64,000 nucleotides of DNA from Tubiluchus corallicola. Its lineage: Eukaryota; Priapulida; Priapulimorpha; Priapulimorphida; Tubiluchidae. Below the pieces are notes generated by a model. The model was not told the origin of the DNA and searched no databases. It saw nothing but the letters and a program-made list of their open reading frames with translations. A program made the translations under genes and the position numbers. Positions 1 through 11,625 of the stretch are shown in pieces. Where the stretch lies: contig JAQGDQ010000709.1 of assembly GCA_030141605.1 (NCBI GenBank), positions 7,501 to 71,500 on the forward strand, read 5' to 3'. Numbering within the stretch: position 1 is the first letter of the stretch; every line of letters begins with the position of its first letter.

Positions 1-475
1 AAGTGGGAGGGCCCCCCGGGGGGTATACCCCACCCGACCTCTATGTTTAAAAGGACCTGCTAACAAAGGAAAAAATAAAGAATGATAAAAGGAAAATAAA
101 GCAGAGTTTCCCACTTGGGTGTTATCAGCGTAATGCGATGACTCTGTATAAGTAAGATCTTGCCAAATTAGTCCTTGGAGAAGACAATTTCTTTTTCCAG
201 AAAACGCAGAAGTGGTCTTCATCAAAAACACCTGTAATCTGAATCAGTCAGCTCAGGAGATATAGCAGGTAAATCTACAGATAACGATGTTAATTTGAGG
301 TGTTAAACCAGGCACGTGTGTCACAGGTGTCCAATTAATGAGAATCGTAAGGTGCGAAGAAGACAGAAAATACATCATAGAAAAAATGCCACTTAACGAA
401 AATTAATGAGGAAGGAGTTAGGAGGATATTAAGTAATCCCAGGAGATTTCCAGGTTTTTTCGTGACGAAGCTTAC

Positions 476-575
476 CTCTAGTATATCGCGCGCTAGAATT
501 TGCTTGTTTCCGAATTCTACCGCTCGAGGCGCTGATAGCGACGGACGTTTTCGGTAGGGTCCTTGTTGCTCTCTA
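476..575 (-). other. possible coding exon, weak
   Basis: On the minus strand an open frame of about 30 codons, locally richer in GC than its surroundings, ends exactly at a good splice donor (TAGAG then gtaagc, GT at 475-474). A possible acceptor AG lies near 576. The encoded stretch (around EQQGPYRKRPS and ILARDILE) is not low-complexity, but I recognise no family and see no partner exon within the window. It could be an exon of a gene that continues off the left edge, or a chance frame. Treat it as a lead only. Confidence 0.15.
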
Positions 576-699
576 GTATTTAAAAATGGTCGTGCCTTTT
601 CTTTCAACAATTGTTTTTTAATAGTCTTTATTCGAACAGGTTGGCGACGTTTCGGATTACTTGATGGAAGTTCTTTGCAAAACTAAAAGACCAACCACG

Positions 700-955
700 T
701 CTTTAACACCCTAATTGTCTTAGTCGCCTTTTTACTATAACGGTAATGATTATATAACAGTAATAATGGGAAACTGATGGGGAAAACGAATTCTTAAAGT
801 GGAAAACCAGCCAGCACCCACTTAAGCAAAGGCATGGTTTTGGATCCGACACAATTATCTGTAACGTTTTGACTATAACATGGCCATCAGGACCGGAACT
901 AGATGTGGCAAGCAGGGGGGGGGGGCGCAAAAATTTTCTGGGGGGACGAGGTATC
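700..955 (-). repeat. left arm of an inverted repeat pair
   Basis: The reverse complement of this stretch resembles 1250-1475. Both share a poly-C/poly-G run, a CCTGATGGCCATG block and a GCTTAAGT..GGTGCTGGC block in the same order. The two copies face away from each other and differ by many substitutions and indels, so they look like two insertions of one interspersed element and not a fresh palindrome. The open frames here are repeat-derived. Confidence 0.5.
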
Positions 956-1249
956 CGAAGTGGTTAAATAATGGTTGAGCCAATTTTAACCCCTTTTATA
1001 CTGCATGCAGGCCTATGTGTGTAGGACGGCGTAGCGGACAGAGCAATAATGAGAAAATTAACTCTCAGTTAACCTAATGTTATTAATGTGCCTCTAACTA
1101 AATTGTTATTTACAGAAATTTATCACACACAAGTTTTAAGAAAATAATACACTGAAGCTACCAAACATTTTTTACCTAATTCTAATTCATATTGAAAATG
1201 ATTACATGCGAACTGCAATTTTCACTGCAAAAAAATTATTTGCCCGATT

Positions 1250-1471
1250 TTGCAGGGGGGGGGGCAAATTTTGACAGGTGGGCCTCGCTCCCCCTAGTTC
1301 CGCCCCTGATGGCCATGATCACAACCTGGACTCTTGTAATTTTTTTTATACTGTAGTTTTATTAGGTGGATTGTTGCGTGACAAAGTTTCCACGTGTTGT
1401 GGTGGAAACGTTGCAGGTGAACAAATGCCATGTTTTTGCTTAAGTCGGTGCTGGCTGTTGTTTTCATTTTA

Positions 1472-1475
<4 letters not shown>
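1250..1475 (+). repeat. right arm of the inverted repeat pair
   Basis: This is the partner of 700-955. It runs from a G run through GATGGCCATGATC to GTGCTGGCTGTTGTTTTC and stops exactly where the first (ATG)n array begins. A shortened copy of the last block recurs at about 1577-1603, again directly before an ATG array. The element's end therefore seems to seed trinucleotide arrays. Confidence 0.5.
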
Positions 1476-1530
<55 letters not shown>

Positions 1531-1604
1531 ATCTTTCAGAATTTACGAGGACTTTACTATAATCATGTTTTTTTGTTGTTTATCATGCTGTTTTCATTTT
1601 AATA

Positions 1605-1635
<31 letters not shown>

Positions 1636-1731
1636 CGAAGGAGAAGAGAAGAAGAAGAAGAAGAAGAAGAAGAAGAAGAAGAAGATGATGATGATGATAA
1701 TGGTGATGATAATAATAATAATAACAATAAT

Positions 1732-1812
<81 letters not shown>

Positions 1813-1850
1813 AATAATAATAATAACAATAACAATAATAACAATAATAT
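1473..1850. repeat. compound trinucleotide microsatellites
   Basis: Successive arrays are (ATG)n at 1473-1530, (ATG)n at 1604-1634, (GAA)n at about 1640-1683, a short (GAT/AAT) stretch, (AAC)n at about 1732-1810 and (AAT)n up to about 1850. Open frames across it encode poly-Met, poly-Asp, poly-Lys and poly-Thr and are artefacts. The array abuts the 3' end of the minus-strand SINE at 1855-2125, so part of it is probably the expanded SINE tail. Confidence 0.95.
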
Positions 1851-1854
1851 CATT

Positions 1855-2125
1855 TATTTGATATTTTTGGGTTAAGTCGGCTTTTTGGTTAACAATTAAC
1901 ATAAGCTCAAGAGCCTTTTGCCCCTCTCTTTTTTCAAGAGGAGTTTTTTGCCTCAAGTAGGTTAAAATATGTAAATAACAAACTACAACTGCATACCAAA
2001 CATTGTCATTATCCCCACTTTTAACCTGAACACATGCGCCTGTCAAGGCAATAGCAGGTACCGAACCAGCAACCTCCCAGAAGGCAAGCAGATTCATTAT
2101 CCATTAGACTGCACCGTCTGGTCTA
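1855..2125 (-). mobile_element. tRNA-derived SINE, copy 1
   Basis: Read on the minus strand, the element starts near 2125 with a tRNA-like head (AGACGGTGCAGTCTAATGG, then a GAGGTTGCTGGTTCGG block resembling a polymerase III B box). It continues through a body shared with 41625-41885 (matching blocks include GCAGGTACC and TTAACAATTAACAT in + orientation) and ends in an (ATT)n/(GTT)n tail. Two copies with the same order of blocks and tRNA-like promoter boxes support a SINE. Divergence and indels indicate an old insertion. Confidence 0.75.
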
Positions 2126-2129
2126 CGGA

Positions 2130-3150
2130 TATTTTTCTTTTTGTAAGTTCGTGTCGGAATTATTATTCATACATAAGATTTTGTGTATTAATAACAATTT
2201 TCTATACACTTCCACAGAACGCAAACTTGATGCAGTGCTAAGTGGCCTACTTAGGTTGTGGTAAGACTGGACACTAGTCAATTAGACTATTTTCACATTT
2301 GCAAGGTTTCTAGTTTTTGTTTTAAAAACACTTTGAGTCGGTCGTGTGTCTAAAATAGGAAAAAATCACGATCAGATTTTAATGGGAATAAATACATGGC
2401 GCCACCTGTAGGCAAAACGAATCAAACACGTTACGGAAAATCGCATTTTAAAGTAAATACTCATCGTGGTGACTCATAATTGCACTTATGTAGCAGCTTT
2501 TGTCATGCGCAGAATGCGAGCAACATCGCAGTTCCATTATTAACAAATCTCTGTATTTCTCTGCCTTCTTCTACATTTGAATCAGTCGCATTCAGTGAAC
2601 ATTTGCTCTGCGCTCTTTGTCTGTTCGCTCCATTATGCCACCAACAAAATTGCGAGTCATTAGTGACTCGGGGGTAATACAGGCAGACGCCCTATTCACG
2701 TGTACCCCGGGGGACGATTGAATAGGCTGTAACCTCTTCTCGAGTTTCTCTTCCTCAATGGTCGTGACGCCGTCCTGCTGGCGAATTTGTAACCTGAGCG
2801 CCGCTGGTGCAGGTACAGCCGGGCAGGGATGTTATTGTAGCGTCTACCTGATGAAATCACGTATTTAGGGAATATTCCTAGGTTTTTCTACAGATAGGCT
2901 ACCTTTCGGCTTTTCCCAAAGGGAACAGGCGCTCCTTAATCACAGTTAATGTAATTGTGATGCATGTTGTCTGTATTGTGCTTATTGTGCTAGACTTTCT
3001 TTGATGCTCATGCTATCACGTCATTCTGAGATAAAAAATGGTTGATGTTGTTAATTATTGATGCGATACCGACAGATCTGGTTACTAATTTATGAATTGT
3101 AATGTCATTAATGCCTGAGAGAACTGTAGTCAAAAATAGAAAGAAAAAAC
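2130..3150. other. unassigned non-coding stretch
   Basis: I see no convincing gene, RNA or repeat here. The 65-codon frame at 2480-2677 has no recognisable domain and no flanking splice signals that stand out. Confidence 0.5.
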
Positions 3151-3154
3151 TGAA

Positions 3155-3235
3155 TACCGAACCTAGGAACCGAACTCGGGACTTACTGATCATGGAATAG
3201 ATATGCTAATCCCAAACCACCCGCTATGCCACATT
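3155..3235 (-). mobile_element. tRNA-like SINE head or tRNA pseudogene
   Basis: The minus strand reads GGCATAGCGGGTGGTTTGGG followed about 40 bases later by CCCGAGTTCGGTTCCTAGG. This resembles a tRNA 5' half with an A box and a B box (GAGTTCGGTTCC). The expected clover-leaf stems are not all complete, so a functional tRNA is unlikely. It fits the many tRNA-derived SINE fragments in the window. Confidence 0.45.
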
Positions 3236-3289
3236 CACAAATCTAATTGCTAATTTTATGGCATGATCTCGTAGCCAAATATGAAAGTG

Positions 3290-3292
<3 letters not shown>

Positions 3293-3323
<31 letters not shown>

Positions 3324-3400
3324 AAAAGAAAGTGAGAAAGAGATATAAAATAGGAAGAGAGAGAGACAGAGCAAAAGGGGGCTGCGGCAAGAGAATGTGC

Positions 3401-3455
<55 letters not shown>

Positions 3456-3510
3456 AGAAAGAAACAAGAGAGACAGACAGAGAAGCAGAACGAGAGAGAG
3501 AGCGGGGGAA

Positions 3511-3557
<47 letters not shown>

Positions 3558-3705
3558 GAGAAAGATATACAAAATAGGAAGAGAGAGAGCCAGAGCAAAA
3601 GAAGGCTGGGGCAACAGAGTGCGCGGGGTGAGAGAGAGAACAAGAGAGACGGAGGCAGAAAGGGGAAGGGATGGGAAGAGAGAGAGAGAGAGAACTAGAG
3701 AGGGA
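3293..3705. repeat. GA-rich compound array with internal duplication
   Basis: (GA)n tracts alternate with a non-simple segment that occurs twice (about 3320-3400 and 3553-3625). Both copies contain AAAATAGGAAGAGAGAGAG and a CAGAGCAAAAG..GGCTG block, and the first ends in (GT)n. Ser/Leu and Arg/Glu reading frames across it are artefacts of the repeat. Confidence 0.9.
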
Positions 3706-3709
3706 TAAA

Positions 3710-5619
3710 AAGAGGTGATAGACAGAGCGAGAGAGGACTGACAGGTGAAAGAGTGAGAAATAAAGAGGGAGGGGAGAAACAGAACGATTTTCAACAATAA
3801 ATCATTGAAGATTAGCTCTGCTATCATTAACGTCATATCATTTTTCTCCTCTTGTCCCGCGAGACCTTCCCCTCAATCTACAAACCTCGCTCAACGCCTC
3901 GTACAAACCGTGATTGACGTTCATATTTTAAAAATTACTTTCGTTACATAATTTATCGCTCGTAAAACAGTCAGTCTTGTCAACTGCCTACGACTGTGGG
4001 CGACCTTGTAACTGTGAGATGGCATGCCTTGGCTAATAAATTATTTGAATAGCAGCCTGTCAGATGATCATTATTTTATGGCATGGAGTGCATGAGGCGA
4101 ATGAGAAACACGAGCACTTATGGCAAATAATGTATGCAACCATTTAAAATGATTAAAAATGCAATATGCCACCACTTCTTCCTAAAGCATGTGATTTTTA
4201 TCGGTGTAGGCATGTGATTTTTATCAGTGTAAGCTGTGATTTTTTTTAATATTAATTTTGTAGCACATTTTACAATGCACACGTATTTTTGCATTATTTA
4301 CTGGCAGACTACACAAAAGTGCAATTCATACAATAGCAGGGTCGGATTAAGACCTCAACAGCACCTAAGCAATGAAAAGACTATGGTAATATATATATAT
4401 ATATACCCCAATATATGTGATGTGTAATTCAGAACAATAAAAATACAAAACTGTAAACTAACATTTCATATTTAGAAAGGAAAATTTGCAGTAATTATTT
4501 ATAATAAATGCTACTGCATCGGTTCTACTTTGCATAAAAAGTGATACTGGGTTAAAAATACAGACTTGAAATATTATAATTATTATAATCAATTAATGTC
4601 ATTATTATGCGTAGAGAGCACAGCTCACGCTGCCCGGTTCATCCGTACCGTCATATTGTGCATACAGTTCATACGTCAGGCTGAATAACAATGAAAATAT
4701 TATATGCAAGAACATTTTAAACAGTGATGCAAACTTTACTTCTGTAATTAGATGTCATTGGCGTAGTTTGTTATATCGTTAATTGTTATTTGTGTTATTG
4801 TTGTGTGTCATGATTTATTGTATTAATTTGTGATGTGTATATGAACTTTGTGAAGTTTGAAATAAAATATTAAATCTATTGCAAACAAACACAGAAACTA
4901 CCACGCATATTCTGGTATATTTTACTTTTGGGTAATAATTCGATTTGAAAAAACTCATGTGGGCCCCCCTCTTCCCCTAATGCCCTAAGCAAGCGTTTAT
5001 TTTTGTTGAATGGTTAATCCACCAGGGATTGTATTTGGCAAAGCTAATGTTTTAATCAAGAACTGTATGAAATTTTGTTATAATAAAAAACCTGGTTATA
5101 TTTTGTTGGATCAAAACTTGATGAAATTTTAAGATTACCAAGAACTTGCTTAAATTTCATTACTCGCTGAGTTTTCACTTGCTTGGCTAAATATACAAAA
5201 TTTACATAGCTCACAAATAATACGTAACAAACTAGTTCCAAATTTTTACGATTTATTTACAATTCAGTACTGAACAGTTTACAAATAAGGCAAAATGCAC
5301 TTAAACAAATACGTATTATTCAGACAAAAAATGAATGCTTTACAAGTAAGAACGTTTATGTACACGATATAATACAAAACTTTAAAATATCATATATATA
5401 AGACACTATATGTCAACAACTATGTACAATTCTTATTTATAATCGAAATAAAATGCGCGAAATAATCGAATCAAATTGTCAATTTTGAACTGAACTTGTC
5501 TTGAGAAACACGAAAACAAAATTTAACATCAGTTGTCTTGAAATCTTGAAAATACTACAAAATAAATAAACAAATTGAATTTTTACGAAAGAAATGCTCT
5601 CATGCATGCTTCGCCTTGA
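3710..5619. other. AT-rich stretch downstream of the Frizzled gene
   Basis: No supported gene. There is a short (TA)n at 4390-4406 and a duplicated GCATGTGATTTTTATC motif at about 4187-4225. Further AATAAA signals on the minus strand (for example + strand TTTATT at 5250) could serve a longer Frizzled 3' UTR. Confidence 0.4.
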
Positions 5620-6165
5620 AAAAATGTCGCTAAATTATCCTTTATTTATAATCTAAACTTAAAAAACCTAAAACTTGGGTTAATCTGACCTTTTACGTAA
5701 CACGTTGCTTCCAACAGCAATGTAATAATGTAATAAATGCAATAAAAAATTGTCTGCTTCCAAAAAACACCATGATGAATACACAACTAGAAAACAGTGC
5801 AACGAAACCGTTTAACTATAAGCAACCGCGGAACAATAGAACGCTCACAAAACTTGTCAAAACGCGTCCGTTACCATGGAAACTACATCTAAACACGATA
5901 GAGAAATTAAACAGTTAAAACAATGGAGAAAGAAAACTAAAGTCAACGAAGGCAGAATAACCCAAATCCCTCCTCGGCAAAATGTGATCGGTTTAAGAAA
6001 ACGATAACCGTGAGCTTCGGGACTTGACATGCTTCTCTGTCATTTTGAGAACCACCTATGTAGCTTAATTTAACTTAAATACACTTTACTAGGCATAACT
6101 GTTCTTAAAAAAAACTTTCGTCTGCAAAAAGCACACATAATTTAGTACACAACTAAGAACCACAT
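5620..6165 (-). other. probable 3' UTR of the Frizzled gene
   Basis: This lies directly after the TAA stop of the receptor (6168-6166) on the minus strand. It is AT-rich, without repeats that I recognise. The extent is inferred from the first canonical polyadenylation signal and is not shown by transcript data. Confidence 0.45.
5641..5646 (-). terminator. candidate polyadenylation signal
   Basis: TTTATT on the + strand is AATAAA on the minus strand, about 520 nt past the Frizzled stop codon. It is the first canonical hexamer I found downstream. Later ones (near 5250 and 5000) are alternatives. Confidence 0.35.
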
Positions 6166-7558
6166 TTACACATGACTAAGGGGAATCTGCTTCACGTCGT
6201 TGATCGGTTTGCAGAGCCTGGAGTGCGGATGTTCGTATGTCCTTTTCCCACAAAGCCTTGCATAGAACCGCTTCCAGGAGTCCAAGGTTTTTCCGGACCA
6301 TATCCAGAAACCGGAAGTGATACCCACAACTAAGCACATGAAGTATTTTAACATGAACAGCGAATAGTTAGGTGCGGAAGTGGGACCGTCGCCCGTGCAC
6401 GTTTTGCACGTGTACGCAGCCTCCCACTTAGGCCGGTTGTATTGTTCGTAAAAGTAACACACGATAACAATGGTGGCCGGTACAGTGTACAATACGCTAA
6501 ACACTCCGATGCGCACCATCAGTTTCTCAAGTTTGTCGGTTTTCGTGCGACCTTGTCGCTTTATCACATTTCGAATACGAAACAGGCTTATGAAACCCGC
6601 AGACAGGAACAACGTCCCGATTATTAAATAGGCGATGAGGGGGGCCAAAACGAAGCCCCGCAAGTTCTCGAGGTTTTGATTACCGACGTAGCAGATCCCG
6701 ACGATCGGGTCTCCGTCCACGCTGGACGTGGCAAGAACCGCGATGCTCTTGACCGACGGTATGAGCCACGCCGCCAGATGGAAGTACTGTGAGTAGGAAG
6801 CGATTGCCTCGTTGGACCACTTCAGCGCTGCAGCGAGAAACCAGGTGAAGGACAAGACAACCCACCAGATGGAAGAGGCCATGCCGAAGAAGTAGATCAG
6901 CAGAAAGACGACGGTACACCACGCCGGACCGGTGGTCTCGTACAGGATGGCTCTCCTACCTTCCTCGTATAACTCATCATCGCAAGCTACTTTCTCTCTA
7001 CCCATGACAATTTGGACGATGTAGCCAGCAGAGACCATCAGGTAACAAGCCGACAGGAAGATGATGGGACGTTCTGGGTACTTGAAGCGCTGCATGTCGA
7101 TCAGGAAGGTGCACACGGTCACAAACGTCGACAAACAGCATAAAATGGACCACAGTTTGACCCAAAAGCCCGCAAACCATTTCTCCTTGTCAGTAAAGTA
7201 AATGCCATCACAATTCATCGCGCAGTTTGCTTCCCCTCCGACATTATATTTCTCTCCCTCTTTGTAAATCAGTGGCCACACACATCCGCACTTGCAAGTC
7301 TCTGATGTCTTCTGCGGAATTTCCTCGGTCGATGGAGGATTTTTGGCCGACTTCCCCTTTCCTTTTCCTTTTCCCTTCCGACCCTGATCCGGTTTTTGTT
7401 TCGAAGAACTCTCTTCTGACGTACTGAAGTTGTCCATACACAAGTTGTTTGGGTCACCGTATTTTGGCAAATTGTCGCACTTCATCCGTTCCGGCCAAGC
7501 GAACCCGTACTGACGCATCAGGGGTGCACACCCAGTTCTGGCTCTTTCACAGACACTC
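6166..7558 (-). CDS. fz5/8: Frizzled receptor (Fz5/8 type), coding exon 3
   Basis: This last coding exon carries residues 105-567 of a Frizzled Wnt receptor. It opens after a good acceptor (ttgccgttgcag, AG at 7560-7559) with the G that completes an Arg codon begun in exon 2. It ends at TAA. It supplies the last four cysteines of the Wnt-binding domain (SVC, TGC, MKC, NLC), a hydrophilic linker with a Gly-Lys run (about residues 164-174), and a CKC..C..NCAMNC pre-membrane region. Seven membrane segments follow at about 232-257, 268-288, 315-345, 360-380, 405-431, 453-474 and 503-524. KTLDSW (527-532) is the KTxxxW motif that binds Dishevelled's PDZ domain in known Frizzleds. The tail after it is only 35 residues and ends LSHV, a PDZ-ligand-like terminus. 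Motifs such as [20 protein letters not shown] are family hallmarks. The Fz5/8 assignment rests on cysteine-rich-domain similarity. Overlapping frames at 6680-7457 are shadows. Confidence 0.97.
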
Positions 7559-7646
7559 CTGCAACGGCAAAATAAAAAAAATTAATAGGGTACCATCAGG
7601 GTGGAAGCACTCACTGGAATTTTACACTAGCATTTAACTAGATCGT

Positions 7647-7825
7647 GACCAATAATAAAGTCACAGGAAAAAAGTCACAACAAAGTTTGGTTAGAATTAG
7701 GATTAGGGATAGGATAGGGTTAGGATTAGGATTATTAAGTAATTTCCTTTCTTCTCTGTGCCTTTTTTGTGTATTTTTTTCTCCTGCGATTTTTTTACCT
7801 GTGACTCTTTTACCTGGATTCAAAT
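7647..7825. mobile_element. foldback/MITE-like element, copy 1
   Basis: The left arm has AATAAAGTCACAGGAAAAAA and AGTCACAAC. The core is TTAGGATTAGGGATAGG-like, and the right arm is the approximate reverse complement, ending TTTTACCTGGATTC. At least seven stretches of the window share this layout: arms with GTCACAGG followed by an A run, a TTAGGG-like core, and GAATCCAGGTAA-like ends. It has no coding capacity. The class is unknown; a non-autonomous DNA element is the simplest explanation. Confidence 0.7.
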
Positions 7826-8094
7826 AGAAAACCACACTAGTGTTTCGCTTAAATTTTGAAAGAGAATATTAATCAGTCGTTATCGGCTGTGATTTCTAAG
7901 CAAAAACTTCACTCAAGGCGCACCGTATTGGTACATATACTTAACATTCATGTTCAGCACCTTGGAAAAATTTAGAAGATGAAAGACGAAAGTGACTGCT
8001 TAGGCCACAAACAGTTTTAAAACTCGAAATTTTATTCTTCAGAATAAAATTTGCAAGACTCCAATCTAAGCTATTTCGCATTTAACAAAAATTT

Positions 8095-8800
8095 AAAGCA
8101 AAACAGGGTAATTTTTCATATCCACTGTGAAACACGGTAAAAAATATACATTTTGACACCTATAATAATGCCAACACATTTCTGGTTATTAAAAAATAAG
8201 TTAAAAATTTAATTAAAGACCGGCGTGTCCAACTAGTGATGACATCACAAACGAAAATAATTTTCAACAGCACAAAAATCCCGCGAGCATGCTGCATGCG
8301 TCTGCGACGGCAAAAATTTAAGCACAGTGCTGCTGTACAACAGTCAGTGTGATATAAAATAACTAGGCAAATTACAAGTGCAAAATTAAAATTTCAAGTT
8401 TACAGCCGTGCTCACACTCACGCTCGAACAAATGCACTACGTCACAACTGAACATCTGTGAAATGAATGGTGAACAAATGCACTACGTCACAACTGAACA
8501 TCTGTGAAATGAAAGGTGAACAAATACACTACGTCACAACTGAACACCTGCGAAATGAAAGGTACAGCGCATGTTTTTCTGTAACGCATTTGCAAGCGCT
8601 AGTACAATCTTACCAGTGGATGACGAAATGCATGTAACAGCGAAGAACTAGCCCCGCGAACGCGAAATTACCATTCTGTTGTAAGAATTCTTTCGCGCAA
8701 GTCATTCTTGAAAAAATACTGTGTTGCTTTTCAATACTTTATACAGGGTAGATTGTTTTGAGCTATAATTTAAGATGCAGCGCGGTTTTGCCTTAAAGCT
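8095..8800 (+). repeat. interspersed family X, copy A
   Basis: This is one of six recognisable copies of an AT-rich family about 600-700 bp long. The others are 21295-21867 reversed, 42697-43306, 47880-48180 reversed and partial, 54525-55555 reversed and interrupted, and 57800-58270 reversed. Shared landmarks in order are TTTTTCATATC, GGTTAAAAA..TTAATTAA, GTGATGACATCACAA, TTTTCAACAGCACAA, CACTACGTCACAACTGAA, CGCGAACGCGAAAT and GATTGTTTTGAG. I see no coding frame and no clear terminal inverted repeats. The family is not recognised. Confidence 0.75.
8426..8563 (+). repeat. 46-bp tandem repeat, three copies
   Basis: The part of family X around CACTACGTCACAACTGAA is present three times in direct tandem with a 46-bp period (starts at about 8426, 8472 and 8518). 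Other copies of the family have it once, so this is a local expansion inside copy A. Confidence 0.9.
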
Positions 8801-9524
8801 CAAACAGTCTGCAAAACCTAGTAAGCTAACATCACGGTGCCATTAGCATTATAAGAGCCTTGAAATGCGAAGGTGTTAGGTCATTAATTAAGAGTTAACA
8901 TTTGTCCTAGTAAGTGTGTAACCTGAGATTTTGCCAGAGTTTGATTTAATGGTCACAAAGCTAACGCATTAACCATTTGTCTCAATTGTTCAGGGAAACA
9001 ATTCCCAATGTTGTTCCAGGGTCACGTGACGTCGAGAACAGCGCCAGCGGTGTGAGTTTTAGCAAGCACTCAAGAGCGTCCGGGTCTCCAAGCACCCGCA
9101 CCCATACACCCAAGTGCTACTGTACCCGCTAACCGTGGCGCTAAGCGCAGAGAAGTGTGCACACGTACTTAGGCCCCAAAGTGGTCCGCCACAACAAAGC
9201 TGCCAGTCCTAATAAACATGGGCTTTGCGATTATGAGGTCATTTGTGGACGGCAGGGGATCTGGTATGAGCGTTGACCGTTCACACATACTTCAGGCTTG
9301 CAGCAGTGAAGTACCATTGTTCGACAGAGCGCGCTTGAATTTGTTGCTTCTGAAAGGAAGCACATTCATTAAGGGCGACGGGGGAGCAAGAGACGAACAA
9401 ATAACCTTGCCATTAAGGACTCAGCTGCCTCCTCTGAACGATGCATAATCAAACCCACCCATAGGCACAGCTCTACTCCTTGCAGCAATCCTAAAGAATT
9501 ACTAGGAATTTCATTCACTGCTTG

Positions 9525-9978
<454 letters not shown>

Positions 9979-10214
9979 CAGTTTCTTCACATTTAATACC
10001 ACTTTACAGCAACTTTTAGTTAAAAAACAATTAAGAATCTGAATACAAGCAGTGAGAAAACTTCCGCTGTTAACAGAAAAAGGGATAATTCCTAATTTTG
10101 CAGTGGAGAAAACGATTATTCCCCCACCAGTGCTACAGTAGCAGAAAAATAACGCAAAGTGCTAACAATTGAACTGCCTGTTCATCTTACTGCACATCTA
10201 TTCCCTATGCTCGA

Positions 10215-10440
10215 AATCAGGTAAAAAAGTCACTGGAAAAAATTCACGGGAGAAAGGAAACAACTCTAAGCTCTAACCTAACCGTAACCCTAACAATAAC
10301 TCTAAGCTCTAACCTAACCGTAACCCTAACAATAACTCTAAGCTCTAACCTAACCGTAACCCTAACAATAACCCTAAGCTCTAATCTAACCGTAACCCTA
10401 ACAATAACCCTAAGCTCTAACCTAACCGTAACCCTAAGAC
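10215..10440. repeat. foldback half plus telomere-like 36-bp tandem array
   Basis: 10218-10262 looks like the left arm of the foldback family (CAGGTAAAAAAGTCACTGG). The expected telomere-like core then becomes a tandem array at 10263-10438: a unit of about 36 bp containing CTAACCTAACCGTAACCC, repeated about five times. The right arm is missing. This looks like expansion of the core in one family member, not a true telomeric stretch. Confidence 0.75.
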
Positions 10441-10669
10441 ACTTAACAAATCGTCATTTTTATAAATCACGCTGCCGTGAATGTCTAGACTTTGTGATAC
10501 TGAATGGCTTCAAGTAGTAAAAGGCATCAACCTCGTCGAATAAATTCTTTCAAAACATATTGGCTTCAATGACGGGATGACGACTATTTAGTTTAGTATC
10601 CATGGATGATGGAATATGGACCATCAAGCAGCTACAATTTCATTTGAAAGAACTTGAATTCAAAAATCA

Positions 10670-10760
10670 TGCGAACGTAGGTAAAGTGGCACTGAAAAAA
10701 TAAAATGGGACAGGAAAAAATGGCACACAAAAAATGGCACCGAAAAAATGGCGCAAATGC
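10670..10760. mobile_element. foldback-related fragment (TGGCAC subtype)
   Basis: A series of short direct repeats of the form AAAAAATGGCAC replaces the GTCACAGG repeats of the main family, after GTAGGTAAAGTGGCAC. Similar blocks occur inverted at 11940-12015 and in a looser form at 31655-31740. The relation to the main family is inferred from layout. Confidence 0.45.
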
Positions 10761-11489
10761 AAAAATTGCATGCAACTATACGTGTTATTTTGATACAAAT
10801 AATTTCTATAAAGAAAACTAGAATGTGCTCAGTAGGAAGCAGATCTTCACAGAGGTCGCAAATCCTAAACATGTTCGTTTAATTCTTTGATTTTTTTTGC
10901 TTGTTGTTCTTAGTTTTATCATAAAACTAAGTTAAACAAGCAAACATACAGAAATGCACCTGTATTGGTATTACATCGATTAGCAAAAGACTCATAAAAA
11001 TTTTGTTCATTAAATTGAATTATAATCAGTAATGCACGAGCATTCTATATAGTGTTTGTCTACATTTCTTTGGCCATATGGCGATGGTACATGTGTAAAT
11101 AGTTACAGACAACGTTACATAGTTTTCCAAGCGAGAATTTCTTGAAATGGAGCCTGAAACAAACTCGAAATTGTTTGTCTTAGTGGAGATAATAAACAAA
11201 GAGTTTCTAACCAAGCACTCCTCTTCGCAAAAATCTATAACACTCCCTCTGTCCACAAAGTGCTCACGATGGGTTTTGGGGGGGTGGGGTTTGGTTGGGG
11301 GTGGGGTTTTTTTTGCTTTATGCGAACATACTGCCTCCTCTCTCCCTCTCTTTCTCTTGCCGCACGCGCGCCGTTTGCCAGTATTGACAAGTATTAAGGA
11401 CTGGTCTTGAGAATAAAGCAGTTTTTCTTTCAATTGTTCTTTCCTTTAACAACTGTATAACTCCATATTTTCTCTTCGAAAATGCTTCT

Positions 11490-11625
11490 CCGGGGTTCTA
11501 GCAGTTCAAAAATTTTCTGGGCGCCAACCATGGTAGCGCCCGCCCCGCGGCGCTTCGCCCCCCCCCCCGCATGGGGCCACACGCGCCCCACTTCCCCGGG
11601 CCTCGCCTAGGCTGAAATAGGCCCT
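11490..11625. repeat. GC-rich repeat-like block
   Basis: A sudden GC-rich segment in AT-rich intron, with a C run at about 11558-11568 and GGTAGCGCCCGCCCCGCGG. It shares an AAAATTTTCTGGG motif with 929-945, suggesting a dispersed repeat. No coding content. Confidence 0.35.

Noticed and set aside
1430-2097. Long frames rich in Met, Asp, Lys, Thr, Val, Leu
   Set aside because: They are translations of trinucleotide arrays and carry no domain.
3224-3836. Ser/Leu-rich and Arg/Glu-rich frames up to 197 codons
   Set aside because: They arise from (GA)n repeats. The same artefact occurs at 9511-10019, 23646-24578, 39017-39572 and 40097-40760.
10263-10438. Interstitial telomere or chromosome fusion point
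   Set aside because: The unit is 36 bp with variant motifs and is attached to a foldback arm. A fusion would give longer, purer repeats.
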